A stretch of DNA of 64,000 nt. Origin: Runella zeae DSM 19591 (GTDB lineage Bacteria; Bacteroidota; Bacteroidia; Cytophagales; Spirosomataceae). The position numbers were made by a program, and so were the translations under genes. The notes below the pieces were generated by a model. It saw only the letters and a program-made list of their open reading frames with translations. It was not told the DNA's origin and ran no database searches. Where the stretch lies: assembly GCF_000423565.1 (NCBI RefSeq), contig NZ_AUIF01000046.1:33251-97250 (forward strand), written 5' to 3'. Below, in pieces: positions 53,534-62,747 of this stretch; positions within the stretch are counted from its first letter, which is position 1, and each line of letters starts with the position of its first letter.

Positions 53534-53924
53534 CCACTCTCAATTTTTGCGTTTTTTTGATATTGTTGGTTTCATACTTAATCAAATAAACCCCTATTGG
53601 AATCTTGGTGAGGGTCGTTTGTAAAAAATGTTTTCCGGGTGGAAAAAGCTCGTCGGCTAAAATGCGGAGGCTTTCGCCCGAAATCGAAACAAGCGTAACG
53701 GTAACTTTAGCAGGAAGGGTAAGCCTAAATTCGACAGTCACATTTTCAGTGGCTGGGTTTGGGTAGACTCTAAAAGGGAGCTGCTCGGTTGGCTCGTCAT
53801 TGGGTGGAGAAGGGATGTCTAAGTTATTGATACTTTGGTTTTCGTCACTTTTTATCCCCTCGGTGTGTTGTCCCCAAATTGGTAATGAGACAAACACAAT
53901 CATCAAAAAACACAGTATTTGCAT
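53526..53924 (-). CDS. Very small T9SS-sorted protein (signal, linker, CTD only)
   Basis: ATG 53924 gives 132 aa: a signal peptide ('ILCFLMIVFVSLPIWGQ', to about residue 18), a polar linker of about 35 residues, and then a complete type IX C-terminal sorting domain (about 55-132). The domain has 'FRVYPNPATENVTVEFRL', 'VTLVSISGESLRIL' and 'PIGVYLIKYETNNIKKTQKLRVV'. T9SS carries such proteins across the outer membrane. There is no cargo domain of normal size, so this could be an end piece of a larger gene or a genuine mini-protein. It converges on queA with an 8-bp overlap. Confidence 0.75.
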   Translation of the reverse strand: MQILCFLMIVFVSLPIWGQHTEGIKSDENQSINNLDIPSPPNDEPTEQLPFRVYPNPATENVTVEFRLTLPAKVTVTLVSISGESLRILADELFPPGKHFLQTTLTKIPIGVYLIKYETNNIKKTQKLRVVN

Positions 53925-54196
53925 GGCTTGTGGCGAAAGATTATGCTTATCTAACGACCAAAAATACCAATTGATTGTCAATATCGGGAGAAAGAGTTGT
54001 GCAAAAGGGATATTATTTGATTTAACGGAATGTTTTTTTGTAAATGCTACTTATAACGTATAAAGAAGGTAGGCGGTCAGTATGTCTTATTGCAATGATT
54101 TTGGTGTTGGTTTCCATAGAAGGTAGAGCAACTAGATAGATAATTGCATTTTTAGGATACTTTCAAAGATACCCATTATACAACTTACGTATATAT

Positions 54197-55027
54197 ATGC
54201 TTAAAGAATTTTCATTCAAACAATTTGGCAACTTTCGTTTTGCCCACGACGAACTTAATGGAAGTTCCTTGGCCAGTATAGAGGAGCACATTAAAATTTT
54301 GTTTTTGCCCAAGTGCGCTAGAGTAAGAGTGGACTTTCAGGAGTTTCAGATGGAAACAGATTCATTGCTTTTTATCAATCCCAAAGCAATCCTAAAACCC
54401 ATTGATACCGAGTATAGTGGCGAATGCCTGATTTATTTCAACAGAGATTTTTATTGTGTCGAAATTCATGACCAAGAGGTAGCGTGTGATGGTATTTTAT
54501 ACAACAATGTGTTTGAAGTACCTTTTGTGAAATTAGACGAAAATCAGTCGTTGGATATTCAAAACATACTTTGGCAGATACAAACCGAAATGGAAAATGA
54601 AGATACCAATACCGAAGAAATGTTACGAATATTGTTGAAGTTGATTATTTTGAAATCTACCCGAATTTGGAAACTTCAACACCAACTTTCAGAAAAGGAA
54701 CAGCAACCGGATGTTCAGTTTTTGAGGAGGTTTAGTAAACTAGTAGAGCAGCATTATAAAACGCATCATACCGTAGCTGACTATGCTGATATGCTTTTTG
54801 TAACTCCTAAAAACCTCAGTAAAAAAATCAGTTTGGTAAGCAAAGAGACGCCAAACGATATCATTAAAAACAGAATTATCCTTGAAAGTAAACGGCTATT
54901 GGCGCATACTGCGCTCACAGTCAAAGAAATAGCCTATGCTTTAAACTACGAAGATGATGCTTATTTTGTCCGATTCTTTACAAAAAGCACCGGTCTCTCT
55001 CCGCTTTCATTCCGCAAACAATTTTAG
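54197..55027 (+). CDS. AraC-family transcriptional regulator
   Basis: The 276-aa protein has an N-terminal cupin-like domain (about 10-120, 'RVRVDFQEFQMETDSLLFINPKAIL') and a C-terminal AraC DNA-binding domain with 'YADMLFVTPKNLSKKISLVSKETPNDIIKN' and 'EIAYALNYEDDAYFVRFFTKSTGLSPLSFRKQF'. It lies 165 bp before the haloperoxidase-like hydrolase gene on the same strand and probably controls it. Its ligand is unknown. Confidence 0.87.
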   Translation: MLKEFSFKQFGNFRFAHDELNGSSLASIEEHIKILFLPKCARVRVDFQEFQMETDSLLFINPKAILKPIDTEYSGECLIYFNRDFYCVEIHDQEVACDGILYNNVFEVPFVKLDENQSLDIQNILWQIQTEMENEDTNTEEMLRILLKLIILKSTRIWKLQHQLSEKEQQPDVQFLRRFSKLVEQHYKTHHTVADYADMLFVTPKNLSKKISLVSKETPNDIIKNRIILESKRLLAHTALTVKEIAYALNYEDDAYFVRFFTKSTGLSPLSFRKQF

Positions 55028-55192
55028 AAAACAAACCTGTCTCATTCTGGATTGGGTGATTGGTAAATCTTGAATTTTGGGTAGTGTTGGCAAAAAGTAC
55101 AATGCAAAGCGAAAAGTGTCCATTGATGCCGCTGCGAATTTGCCCCACCTTTGCATTGTCAAAATCAACACAAACACTCAAATATCAAAACC

Positions 55193-56014
55193 ATGAACAA
55201 GTTGACAGTAAAAGACGGAACCGAAATTTATTTCAAAGATTTAGGCACAGGGCAACCTATCTTTTTTCACCATGGATGGCCTTTGTCTTCTGATGATTGG
55301 GATGCCCAAATGATGTTTTTCTTAGAAAAAGGTTTTCGGGTAATCGCCCATGACCGTCGTGGACACGGACGCTCTACTCAGACTTTTCAGGGAAATGACA
55401 TGGATACCTATGCAGCAGATGTAGCCGAACTTACGGAGTTTTTGGACATCAAAAATGCCATTCATATTGGACACTCTACTGGTGGGGGCGAAGCCATAAG
55501 ATATGCCGCAAAGTACGGCCAAGGTCGGGTTTCTAAAGTAGTGCTAATCAGCGCTATTACGCCTTATATGATTCAGGATGAACGAAATCCTGACGGAGTG
55601 CCGTTGGCGGTATTTGACGATATTCGGTACAATACTCGTCATAACAGAGCTCAATTTTATCAAGATATTACTTTTCCTTTTTTTGGGTATAACAGAGAAG
55701 GCGCTGAGGTCAAAAAAGGAATTCAAGACAATTGGTGGAGACAAGGAATGATGGGTGGTATCAAAGCCCAATATGACTGTATTAAGGTGTTTTCGGAAAC
55801 AGATTTTACGGAAGACCTCAAAAGTGTAGATATTCCGGTGTTGGTACTTCATGGAGACAATGACCAGATTGTGCCTTATGCTACTACGGCGGTGAAAGCA
55901 GCGGAACTTTTGAAAAATGGAAAACTCATTATCTATCCGGGCTTCGCACACGGTATGCCTACTACCGAAGCTGCCACTATCAATGCCGACATTTTAGCGT
56001 TTATTGAATCTTAG
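55193..56014 (+). CDS. Alpha/beta hydrolase, non-heme chloroperoxidase-like
   Basis: ATG 55193 gives 273 aa. It matches the arylesterase/haloperoxidase group: oxyanion 'PIFFHHGWPLSSDDWDAQ', nucleophile elbow 'HIGHSTGGGEAIRYAAKYG' (Ser in GHSTGG), acid in 'VLVLHGDNDQIVPY', and His in 'IYPGFAHGMPTT'. The group hydrolyses small esters; the halogenation activity is an artefact of perhydrolysis. No signal peptide, so cytoplasmic. Regulated perhaps by the AraC gene just before it. Confidence 0.9.
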   Translation: MNKLTVKDGTEIYFKDLGTGQPIFFHHGWPLSSDDWDAQMMFFLEKGFRVIAHDRRGHGRSTQTFQGNDMDTYAADVAELTEFLDIKNAIHIGHSTGGGEAIRYAAKYGQGRVSKVVLISAITPYMIQDERNPDGVPLAVFDDIRYNTRHNRAQFYQDITFPFFGYNREGAEVKKGIQDNWWRQGMMGGIKAQYDCIKVFSETDFTEDLKSVDIPVLVLHGDNDQIVPYATTAVKAAELLKNGKLIIYPGFAHGMPTTEAATINADILAFIES

Positions 56015-56145
56015 ATTCAAGGTACTTAAAAAGATACCTTTTCGCTTTTGCCTCAAATTGTATATTTGAAGCTGCCTTAAAAGTATATGATGCCAAGGGA
56101 TGTTTGGTAGTCTGTTACTTTTGGGGCAGCCTCATTTTTAGAACT

Positions 56146-56964
56146 TCATGACTGGAAAACTGCCATTTCTGAAGTTTTTTGAGAGGGTTTGATCGTCTTC
56201 AAAAATTCGGAACAAGTCAAAAATTTAGCTTTTTGTTTTGCCAAAGAACCTACCAAATTTTCAAACTTAGCAATCAGCTCTTGACCTGACTGTCGCTTTA
56301 CATAAGTGGGCAGTTTGTAGGGTGATAAATCTGAAAACTCCCAAGGGTGAAAATACAATGACAAAAATCCCCGCCGCTTCAAGGTAATTTTGCAGAACCA
56401 TTTGTAGAGTGGCAATGGAATATTTTTGAAAGCAATCCAAAACAACGGCAATCTGAAAACGGGCAACACCGAAGAAGGAATTTCTAGCACATTGCCAATC
56501 CAATGAGGTTGGGCAGGTTTGGAGAGGAAATTATAACGCCCCGGCAAATAAGTAGGATTCAAAGAAGCATCGTACTGATAGCCGTGATTGGCTAATTCAG
56601 GAGTATTAAATTGCATCAATCGTGGCATTCTGAAACCCACCACAGGTTTAGAGCTGATCTCTTCCAAAACCTTCTTGGAAGCGATGATATCGCTCATGGT
56701 TGTTGGTTTTCGAAAATCATGATAAAATGAGTGGGAAGCTATTTCATGATTTTGGGCAATGTGGCGAATGAGTTCAGGGTGATGTTGGGCAAAATTTGCC
56801 GTACAGAAAAATGTAGCTTTTGCTTGGTATTTTTCTAAAATAGATAAAAGCGCTTCTAGTCCGAGGCGTGACACTTCAAACTGCTGCTCATAAGGGACTT
56901 CTTGCCCATATTCTTGTGGGATGTCAAACTCCTCGACATCAAACGTCAATAAAATGGCCTTCAC
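56146..56964 (-). CDS. Polysaccharide deacetylase family protein
   Basis: The 272-aa protein has the NodB-type pattern: 'ILLTFDVEEFDIPQEYG' (first metal Asp), 'ATFFCTANFAQHHPELIRHIAQNHEIASHSFYHDF' (metal His pair in 'SHSFYH') and 'VVGFRMPRLMQF' (active-site Arg). Such enzymes take acetyl groups off GlcNAc in cell-wall or surface glycans. The N-terminus has no clear signal peptide. It is the last gene of a GT87-GT2-deacetylase operon, 21 bp after the GT2 stop. Confidence 0.87.
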   Translation of the reverse strand: MKAILLTFDVEEFDIPQEYGQEVPYEQQFEVSRLGLEALLSILEKYQAKATFFCTANFAQHHPELIRHIAQNHEIASHSFYHDFRKPTTMSDIIASKKVLEEISSKPVVGFRMPRLMQFNTPELANHGYQYDASLNPTYLPGRYNFLSKPAQPHWIGNVLEIPSSVLPVFRLPLFWIAFKNIPLPLYKWFCKITLKRRGFLSLYFHPWEFSDLSPYKLPTYVKRQSGQELIAKFENLVGSLAKQKAKFLTCSEFLKTIKPSQKTSEMAVFQS

Positions 56965-56985
56965 GGTAGCTTCAGGAAAAATAGA

Positions 56986-57768
56986 TTAAGCGATGTTTCT
57001 TTTGATACGGGATGCTTTAGATGATTTTTTGATAGCTTTCTCTTCTGGCCGAGTAGGCGCACTTTTTTCAGGATATAGGATAAGGAAAAGGTTTTTGATT
57101 TCTTTCCAAATCACTTTCATTGAGAAGTCGCTGAAGACAATATTCTGAATTGGCGATACAGGCACGGTGGTATAAGTTAGGTTTTTGAGATGAGAGGCTC
57201 TTATCAAAAACTCAATTTCAAAGACAAAAGAATTGATTTTGTTTCTCAAAAAAACATACTTCAATTCTTGCCTGAATCCTTTGATTCCCGCTTGGGTGTC
57301 GTTCAGTTCAGAAGGAAGCCATAGACGATTCATGGTTTTGAGAATGGTAGAAATAAACTGCCGTTTGATAGGTAGTTTATCAAAATACTCTTTGGAGCGT
57401 TTGCCAATGACAAGGTCGTAGCCTTGGTGCAAGAGGTCGTAGATTTGGCAGATACAATCCGTACCAAAAGGGAAATCCATATCGGTATAAATGATGTATT
57501 TACCTGAGGCGTATTTGACTCCTTCGCGGATGGCGTACCCTTTACCACGGTTTTTATTATAACTCACCCATTTGATAGAAGGATGGGGTAGGGGGCTGAA
57601 AAGATGCGATAAATCTTCTTTAGAGCCGTCATTGACAATTACAAACTCAATCGTCAGGGTATCTAAAGTACTTTCGATAAGCTTCACTTGCTGTAGGTAG
57701 CTATCGAGCCACTGAGGTGGCGGGTTGTAACAGGGAGTAATGATACTCAAAAAGATGCTTGATGCCAT
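56986..57768 (-). CDS. Family 2 glycosyltransferase, polyprenyl-phosphate type
   Basis: The 260-aa enzyme has the GT-A opening 'LSIITPCYNPPPQWLDSYL', 'FVIVNDGSKEDLSHL', 'GKGYAIREGVKYASGKYIIYTDMDFPFG' (metal D-x-D) and 'NDTQAGIKGFRQEL'. This layout is like dolichyl- or undecaprenyl-phosphate mannosyl/glucosyltransferases, which load a lipid-linked sugar for use outside the membrane by GT87-type enzymes. No membrane helix is seen at its end. It overlaps the GT87 gene by 22 bp, so the two are translated together. Confidence 0.87.
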   Translation of the reverse strand: MASSIFLSIITPCYNPPPQWLDSYLQQVKLIESTLDTLTIEFVIVNDGSKEDLSHLFSPLPHPSIKWVSYNKNRGKGYAIREGVKYASGKYIIYTDMDFPFGTDCICQIYDLLHQGYDLVIGKRSKEYFDKLPIKRQFISTILKTMNRLWLPSELNDTQAGIKGFRQELKYVFLRNKINSFVFEIEFLIRASHLKNLTYTTVPVSPIQNIVFSDFSMKVIWKEIKNLFLILYPEKSAPTRPEEKAIKKSSKASRIKRNIA

Positions 57769-58901
57769 AATTTGGTTTGTTTAAGTAGATAGAATTGTAG
57801 AAGACAACATACGCCAATACAGCCAATCGCCTTAATACAATAAGGACCAAAGAAATGGCTTCTTATGAAGGAAGGATAAACGTCGAAGGGGGCAAGAATG
57901 GAAAAGAAAAATACAAAGTATACCCAGAATTTATCGATGAAGGTGCGGTCACTAAATACATACCAAATCGCCACGCCCGAAATCGCAATGATGTAGGAGG
58001 CTGATTCGGCAGCGTGGTTAAAGATAATAACCCAAATAAGCAAATAAGCCAAGTATTGCCAACGGAGTCGGGCTTGTTGAGCGATAGCCGAAAACCAATA
58101 CAAAGCTCCCGTGGTAACAATCAAACACACAAGGCTTATGATTTGAATGAGGGCTACGTTTATTTTGCCAGGAAAAAAAGCATTGAGAACCCCCATTACC
58201 CCTAAACCAATATTGACTTTACGGTCGGCTTGAAGGCATTGGTACCATTCTTGGTAGACTTCTAGCCAGCGAGTAAGGCCAATGAAAGGAAGTGGCAACA
58301 GCATCAAACCCGCTAGACACAATGCAAAATAAATACCTGTTTTGATTTTTTGAGGATAAAACAAATACAAGAGTACCACGATTACGCCATAGCCTTTGAT
58401 ACAAAAAGCAATAGCGGGACACAAAGCTGCCCAAAAGAGTAACCGCCGCTCCAAAAAACCAAAGGTGAGAAGGCCAAGCGCGGCAATGCTCGAATTGGTC
58501 TGTACATTGTGGAGGCTCGTGTTGAGTTCGAGCAGGCAAAACCACCACATAAAAACTTTATAAGACTGCTGAATGGGAAGTTTTTGAATAGCCCAGAAAC
58601 TAAACCAAGCACTAAATAAAAGCCACAGCAATAACCCTACCGAAACGGGAGGGAGGCTAAAAGGCAAAAAGAAAATCGTAAATGCTGGCGTGTATAAAAA
58701 AATGTCGTAGTAAAGTTCGGGGTATTCAAGGTGGAGGTTTTGGTGATTGAGCAAATGGAAAAAAGCCTCTCGGAAGATAGTGAAGTTGTTATAACTTTCT
58801 TTTCCTAGTGCCAAACATTGTAAATATGTAATGAGAGCTATCAAAAGATAGATAGCTAAAATCACTTTTTCATTTTGAAAAAGTCGAGTAAATCTTGACA
58901 T
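57747..58901 (-). CDS. GT87-type multi-span glycosyltransferase (DUF2029)
   Basis: The 384-aa protein has about nine hydrophobic helices, a first loop with 'YLQCLALGKESYNNFTIFREAF' and later 'HNVQTNSSIAALGLLTFGFLERRLLFWAALCPAIAFCIKGYGVI'. This pattern matches DUF2029/GT87 enzymes such as mycobacterial mannosyltransferases, which use polyprenyl-phosphate sugars on the outer face of the membrane. The acceptor glycan or lipid is unknown. It leads the operon with GT2 and the deacetylase genes. Confidence 0.78.
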   Translation of the reverse strand: MSRFTRLFQNEKVILAIYLLIALITYLQCLALGKESYNNFTIFREAFFHLLNHQNLHLEYPELYYDIFLYTPAFTIFFLPFSLPPVSVGLLLWLLFSAWFSFWAIQKLPIQQSYKVFMWWFCLLELNTSLHNVQTNSSIAALGLLTFGFLERRLLFWAALCPAIAFCIKGYGVIVVLLYLFYPQKIKTGIYFALCLAGLMLLPLPFIGLTRWLEVYQEWYQCLQADRKVNIGLGVMGVLNAFFPGKINVALIQIISLVCLIVTTGALYWFSAIAQQARLRWQYLAYLLIWVIIFNHAAESASYIIAISGVAIWYVFSDRTFIDKFWVYFVFFFSILAPFDVYPSFIRSHFFGPYCIKAIGCIGVCCLLQFYLLKQTKLWHQASF

Positions 58902-59394
58902 TGAGGTTAGGTTGTTAAAAAAAGCTTACACTTTGCTTAACAAAACTTTTTTTGTTAATGAAGTAATACTTCAGTGAATTGTACATTGATGTCGATTCTG
59001 AACAAGCTAAGTTATTTTCAAAAAGGGCTTTACTGATTTTTTGGAAACTAAATTTATCCTAGCTGTCAGTTGCCGTTCTGAGACATAACAGGCATCCTTC
59101 AACATCAAATAAGCAAGCTTATATGAATGGGGAGAGGAACGAATGTTGGTGTTGAGGAACGACGCGGCTAAGTTAGAGAACATCTATGAAATTAGCAATT
59201 TCGTCGTCGAAAAAAACAATACTGTAGATGAAAAACTAGCATAGGTCTGTTTCATTATGGCTGTTTGATGAATAATAAACCGCAATTAGGACGCCAAAAA
59301 CAAATAAAAGGTTGGAAAAAGGAAAGAATATGTTTTGAGACAATCCTAGAGATAGGATATGTTTTAGGAAGTAATATTGATAGGATTTGGGTAG
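58902..59394. other. 493-bp gap upstream of the GT87 operon
   Basis: No gene is supported. Close to the GT87 start lie two dyads: TTAACAAAA with TTTTGTTAA (58937-58958, 4-base loop) and GAAGTA-A-TACTTC (58961-58973). Further right is TCCTA-GAGA-TAGGA (59344-59357). The two near dyads are plausible operators for the GT87 operon; the rest shows nothing. Confidence 0.4.
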
Positions 59395-60546
59395 TTATTT
59401 AGAAATTTTTTTGATGCTTCCGTTGGCATGTTCTAGGATATACAATTCGCCTTTGGCATCTTCTCCAAAAGCCGATACGTTTCCTCCTTGAGTGGTGAGT
59501 AGTTGGAGGTCGGTTTTCTGATTGTTTTTAAATGATAATGCCCAAATATGCCCATTGCTGAAGTCTCCAAAAATGTATTTTCCTTGGAGTGTCGGCTGAG
59601 CAGTTCCTTGATATACGTAACCTCCCGTAACGGAGACGCCATCGGTACGGGGATAAAAATGAATAGGAGCAATCAACGAATTGCCTGATTCGCAGTCTTT
59701 TCTTGGATTATAACATCGATTGGCTTCTTTGAGTCTCCATCCATAGTTGCCTCCTTTCTGGATGATATTTATTTCTTCAAACTCATTTTGACCTACGTCG
59801 CCCGTCCAGATTTTGCCAGTTTTGGCATCAAAGCTAAATCGCCAAGGATTTCGTAAACCATAGGCAAATATTTCTTCTTGAAAGCCTTCTTTGTTGCCCA
59901 CAAAAGGATTGTCAGCTGGAATCCCGTAGTATCCTTTATCCGTTTTGTTGACATCGATACGCAAAATTTTCCCCAACAAAGAAGCTTTGTTTTGGGAGTT
60001 GTTGTGTTGGTCTCCCCAAGCCCCGCCGTCGCCCGTCGAAATATAGAGCATTCCGTCGGGGCCAAAGGCTATCTTGCCACCGTTGTGGTTATCATAAGGT
60101 TGAGCGATTTTCAACAAAATAGTCTCTGTCGCAGGGTCTACGCTTCGGGCCGACGACGAAGAAGCTTTGTACCGTGCTATGATTGTCTCAAGGGGTTTTC
60201 TTTTCGTATAATTGACATAAAAATACCCATTTTGTTTGAAATTGGGATGAAATGCCAACCCCAGCAATCCCATTTCACCCTCAGATGAGACTTTGTGTTT
60301 TATATCAAGATATACGGAGGTATTTTTTGTGGAAGGGTTATTTTCAAAAAAACGAATTTTACCTTCTTGTTCTATTACAAATAACCGATTGCTTCCGTCA
60401 GGAGGATAGGTCAATTCTACGGGGCGGCTAAACGACAGAAAAGGAAAGGCGTTTTGAAGCGTAATGAGCGACGGATGAGGTTGATACGATACTAATAAAA
60501 ACAAAGCTAGCATCGCTAGCAGCGGGATGATAGACTGCTTTTTCAT
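59395..60546 (-). CDS. Exported PQQ-type sugar dehydrogenase (glucose/sorbosone family)
   Basis: ATG 60546 starts a signal peptide ('SIIPLLAMLALFLLVSYQPH'), giving 383 aa. The rest is a six-bladed propeller: 'FSRPVELTYPPDGSNRLFVIEQEGKIRFF', 'GLLGLAFHPNFKQNGYFYVNY', 'YDNHNGGKIAFGPDGMLYISTGDGG' and 'GLRNPWRFSFDAKTGKIWTGDVGQNEFEEIN'. Enzymes of this fold oxidise aldoses with PQQ in the periplasm. Unlike the second copy at 30.5 kb it has no NTF2-like extension. It lies 84 bp after the FAD oxidoreductase gene on the same strand. Confidence 0.88.
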   Translation of the reverse strand: MKKQSIIPLLAMLALFLLVSYQPHPSLITLQNAFPFLSFSRPVELTYPPDGSNRLFVIEQEGKIRFFENNPSTKNTSVYLDIKHKVSSEGEMGLLGLAFHPNFKQNGYFYVNYTKRKPLETIIARYKASSSSARSVDPATETILLKIAQPYDNHNGGKIAFGPDGMLYISTGDGGAWGDQHNNSQNKASLLGKILRIDVNKTDKGYYGIPADNPFVGNKEGFQEEIFAYGLRNPWRFSFDAKTGKIWTGDVGQNEFEEINIIQKGGNYGWRLKEANRCYNPRKDCESGNSLIAPIHFYPRTDGVSVTGGYVYQGTAQPTLQGKYIFGDFSNGHIWALSFKNNQKTDLQLLTTQGGNVSAFGEDAKGELYILEHANGSIKKISK

Positions 60547-60630
60547 GGAGGTATATTTTTTGATTAACAACAGAGCGTATATTATGTATCAAATCGCGTT
60601 TGCTTCTGTAATTTAGCGCTAAAAGGATAG

Positions 60631-62652
60631 TTAATGAGCCACTGGCACAAATAAAACGGCATCAGCTGCGACGCTTCCGTCGGTCTGTTTGGTGATGAGC
60701 TCTACGTAGTTGTTTTGTCCCACTCCTAACTCATAACGACCTAGTGGTACCCATTCACCGGAGGTTTGCCCAAGTACCACAACCTCTGCGGGTTTGATGG
60801 TAGTTTCTTGTTGGGTTTTTCCGTCAAATACTCTAACGCCAATTTCTGAGGTAGCTTTTTCTATTCTGGGTAAATACACAAAAACATCATAGTTGGCAGT
60901 CTGTTTGATGCTAGGGGTATAGCGTACTTTATCACCGACTTGGAGGCCGCCGAGCATGTAGGAAGGGCCATAGCCGCCTTTGTTTTTTTGTTCGATATGC
61001 CAAGTCCCCGTTTTACTGACTGCATTGAGGTCATTTTCGTCCACCAAAATCTCGGGGATGCTACCGTCGGCGAGCGGATTTTGGATCAATTCCTGCTGTA
61101 ATTTAGCAATGTCGATTTTTTGGACGCTTGTTTTGGCATTGATAGCCATCACGGCGGCCAAGGCCGTAGATTGCCCTAATACCATAAACACGGGCTCCAT
61201 CCGAATAGAACCATAAGCAATGTGTGAAGCCGAAAGGCAGACAGGAACCAATAAATTTTGGCAGTCAGCTTCCTTAGGAATCAATGACCGATACGAAATA
61301 GGATAAGGTCCAAAACCGCCGACTTCCACATTTCCTTCGTTTTTGACCATTTTACGACCGTCTTTTTCAATCACAATACGGTGGGTATTGTGCGAATCCA
61401 TGGTATAAGCGGCCATACCTACTCCATCAGTCACTACTTCTTTACCTTGGCAGTTGGCTTGAGTCATCACATAGCTTCCTATCATGCGTCGTGCCTCTCT
61501 GACGTACAATTGAGGTGACCAGTGTCCCGAATCGGTATATTCGTCTTTAGGATAACCCCATTTCAACATTTCTTGGCGGAGGGGTAATGGAACGCGAGCA
61601 TCATGGCCAAAAAAGTATAACAACCCTTTGGTATAAATTTCGTGTTGACGGATGATTTCGGCACGCTGTTCGTAGCTAGCTTCTGGATAGTCCCAATTCA
61701 TACCAATCATATCGGTCGAAAAGCCATTTCGGTTGTTGATGTCGGTTTTGTGGTTGGGCATCCGGCTCCAAATAAAATACTGATTGAGCGAATATTTTCC
61801 GGGCTGAGCCTCTATCAGCCGCGCTAGCAAGTCGTAGCGGCTTGAGTCATAGTGAGCGGGGCGGGTGATAGGTACTAAGTTGGCGGGGTTGTCGGTGAGG
61901 CAGATGCGGTAGTTGTAAGCTTGTACTTTGCGATCGCCGGTGCCATTGGGGAGCAAAGGCTCGTTGCTAATTCCCCAGAGTAATCCAGAAGTCGGATTTC
62001 CGGGGATTTTGTATGGGTCGATACCATCAGGGAACTGATGACCTGTCATGAGTTGGACGCCGTTGATAGTCTCTCCGTAACGCGAATTGTCCTCACGGCC
62101 TACGGTATAAGAAACGCCCGCTTTAGCCATCAAGTCGCCTTCATAAGAACAATCAATAAACATTTTGGCCCGAATTACTTGTTTTTGGGAAGGGTTAGTG
62201 GTGTTTTCAATCGTTATCTCCTGAATGCGTTGGTTTCTTTTTTTTACATTGTTGAGGCGGTGGGAGTAAAGTACGTTTACTTGACCACGTTTTATGTATT
62301 CATTGAAAAGGTTTTCGGCAACATGGGGTTCAAAAATCCATTGCTCAAACTTGCCATAATGCTTCCCAATACGGCGATAATAATCGCGCGCCAGCCCCGT
62401 AATCGCGTACTTATTGCCAATGTCGGTCAGGCCGAGTCCGCCAGTAGTCATGCCTCCAAGGTGCTTACCAGGCTCAATGAGCAGGACGGATTTTTTGTAT
62501 TTTTGGGCTGTATAGGCCGCGATTACTCCCCCAGAAGTACCCCCATAGATACAAATATCTACCTCTTTGACGGGTTGGGCTAGGGCAGGAGTTCCTAAAA
62601 ACAATGCAGCAGTAACCACTACTAGCAGAAGATTGGCGAAGGCACGTGACAT
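60631..62652 (-). CDS. Exported FAD-dependent oxidoreductase with golvesin-like tail
   Basis: ATG 62652 gives 673 aa with a signal peptide ('FANLLLVVVTAALFLGTPALAQ'). The flavin domain opens with 'DICIYGGTSGGVIAAYTAQKYKKSVLLIEPGKHLGGMTTGG' (read in parts; Rossmann GGTSGG and the FAD-dependent oxidoreductase hallmark), and continues with 'MFIDCSYEGDLMAKAGVSY'. Residues about 540-673 form a beta-sandwich like the C-terminal golvesin/xanthan-lyase module ('GTWHIEQKNKGGYGPSYMLGG' and 'GRYELGVGQNNYVELIT'). Related proteins act on sugars or glycans. It is followed by the sugar dehydrogenase gene. Confidence 0.85.
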   Translation of the reverse strand: MSRAFANLLLVVVTAALFLGTPALAQPVKEVDICIYGGTSGGVIAAYTAQKYKKSVLLIEPGKHLGGMTTGGLGLTDIGNKYAITGLARDYYRRIGKHYGKFEQWIFEPHVAENLFNEYIKRGQVNVLYSHRLNNVKKRNQRIQEITIENTTNPSQKQVIRAKMFIDCSYEGDLMAKAGVSYTVGREDNSRYGETINGVQLMTGHQFPDGIDPYKIPGNPTSGLLWGISNEPLLPNGTGDRKVQAYNYRICLTDNPANLVPITRPAHYDSSRYDLLARLIEAQPGKYSLNQYFIWSRMPNHKTDINNRNGFSTDMIGMNWDYPEASYEQRAEIIRQHEIYTKGLLYFFGHDARVPLPLRQEMLKWGYPKDEYTDSGHWSPQLYVREARRMIGSYVMTQANCQGKEVVTDGVGMAAYTMDSHNTHRIVIEKDGRKMVKNEGNVEVGGFGPYPISYRSLIPKEADCQNLLVPVCLSASHIAYGSIRMEPVFMVLGQSTALAAVMAINAKTSVQKIDIAKLQQELIQNPLADGSIPEILVDENDLNAVSKTGTWHIEQKNKGGYGPSYMLGGLQVGDKVRYTPSIKQTANYDVFVYLPRIEKATSEIGVRVFDGKTQQETTIKPAEVVVLGQTSGEWVPLGRYELGVGQNNYVELITKQTDGSVAADAVLFVPVAH

Positions 62653-62747
62653 ATCTGTTGAAATGGAGGAAAAGTGAGTAAGTTGAGTCTTCACTTCTTA
62701 AAGAAAAAAAATAGAAGATTGTACTTGTGCCTTTTGCCAAACAACAA

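Noticed and set aside
62038..62583. 181-codon plus-strand frame inside the FAD oxidoreductase gene
   Set aside because: Shadow of the Rossmann-fold coding sequence.
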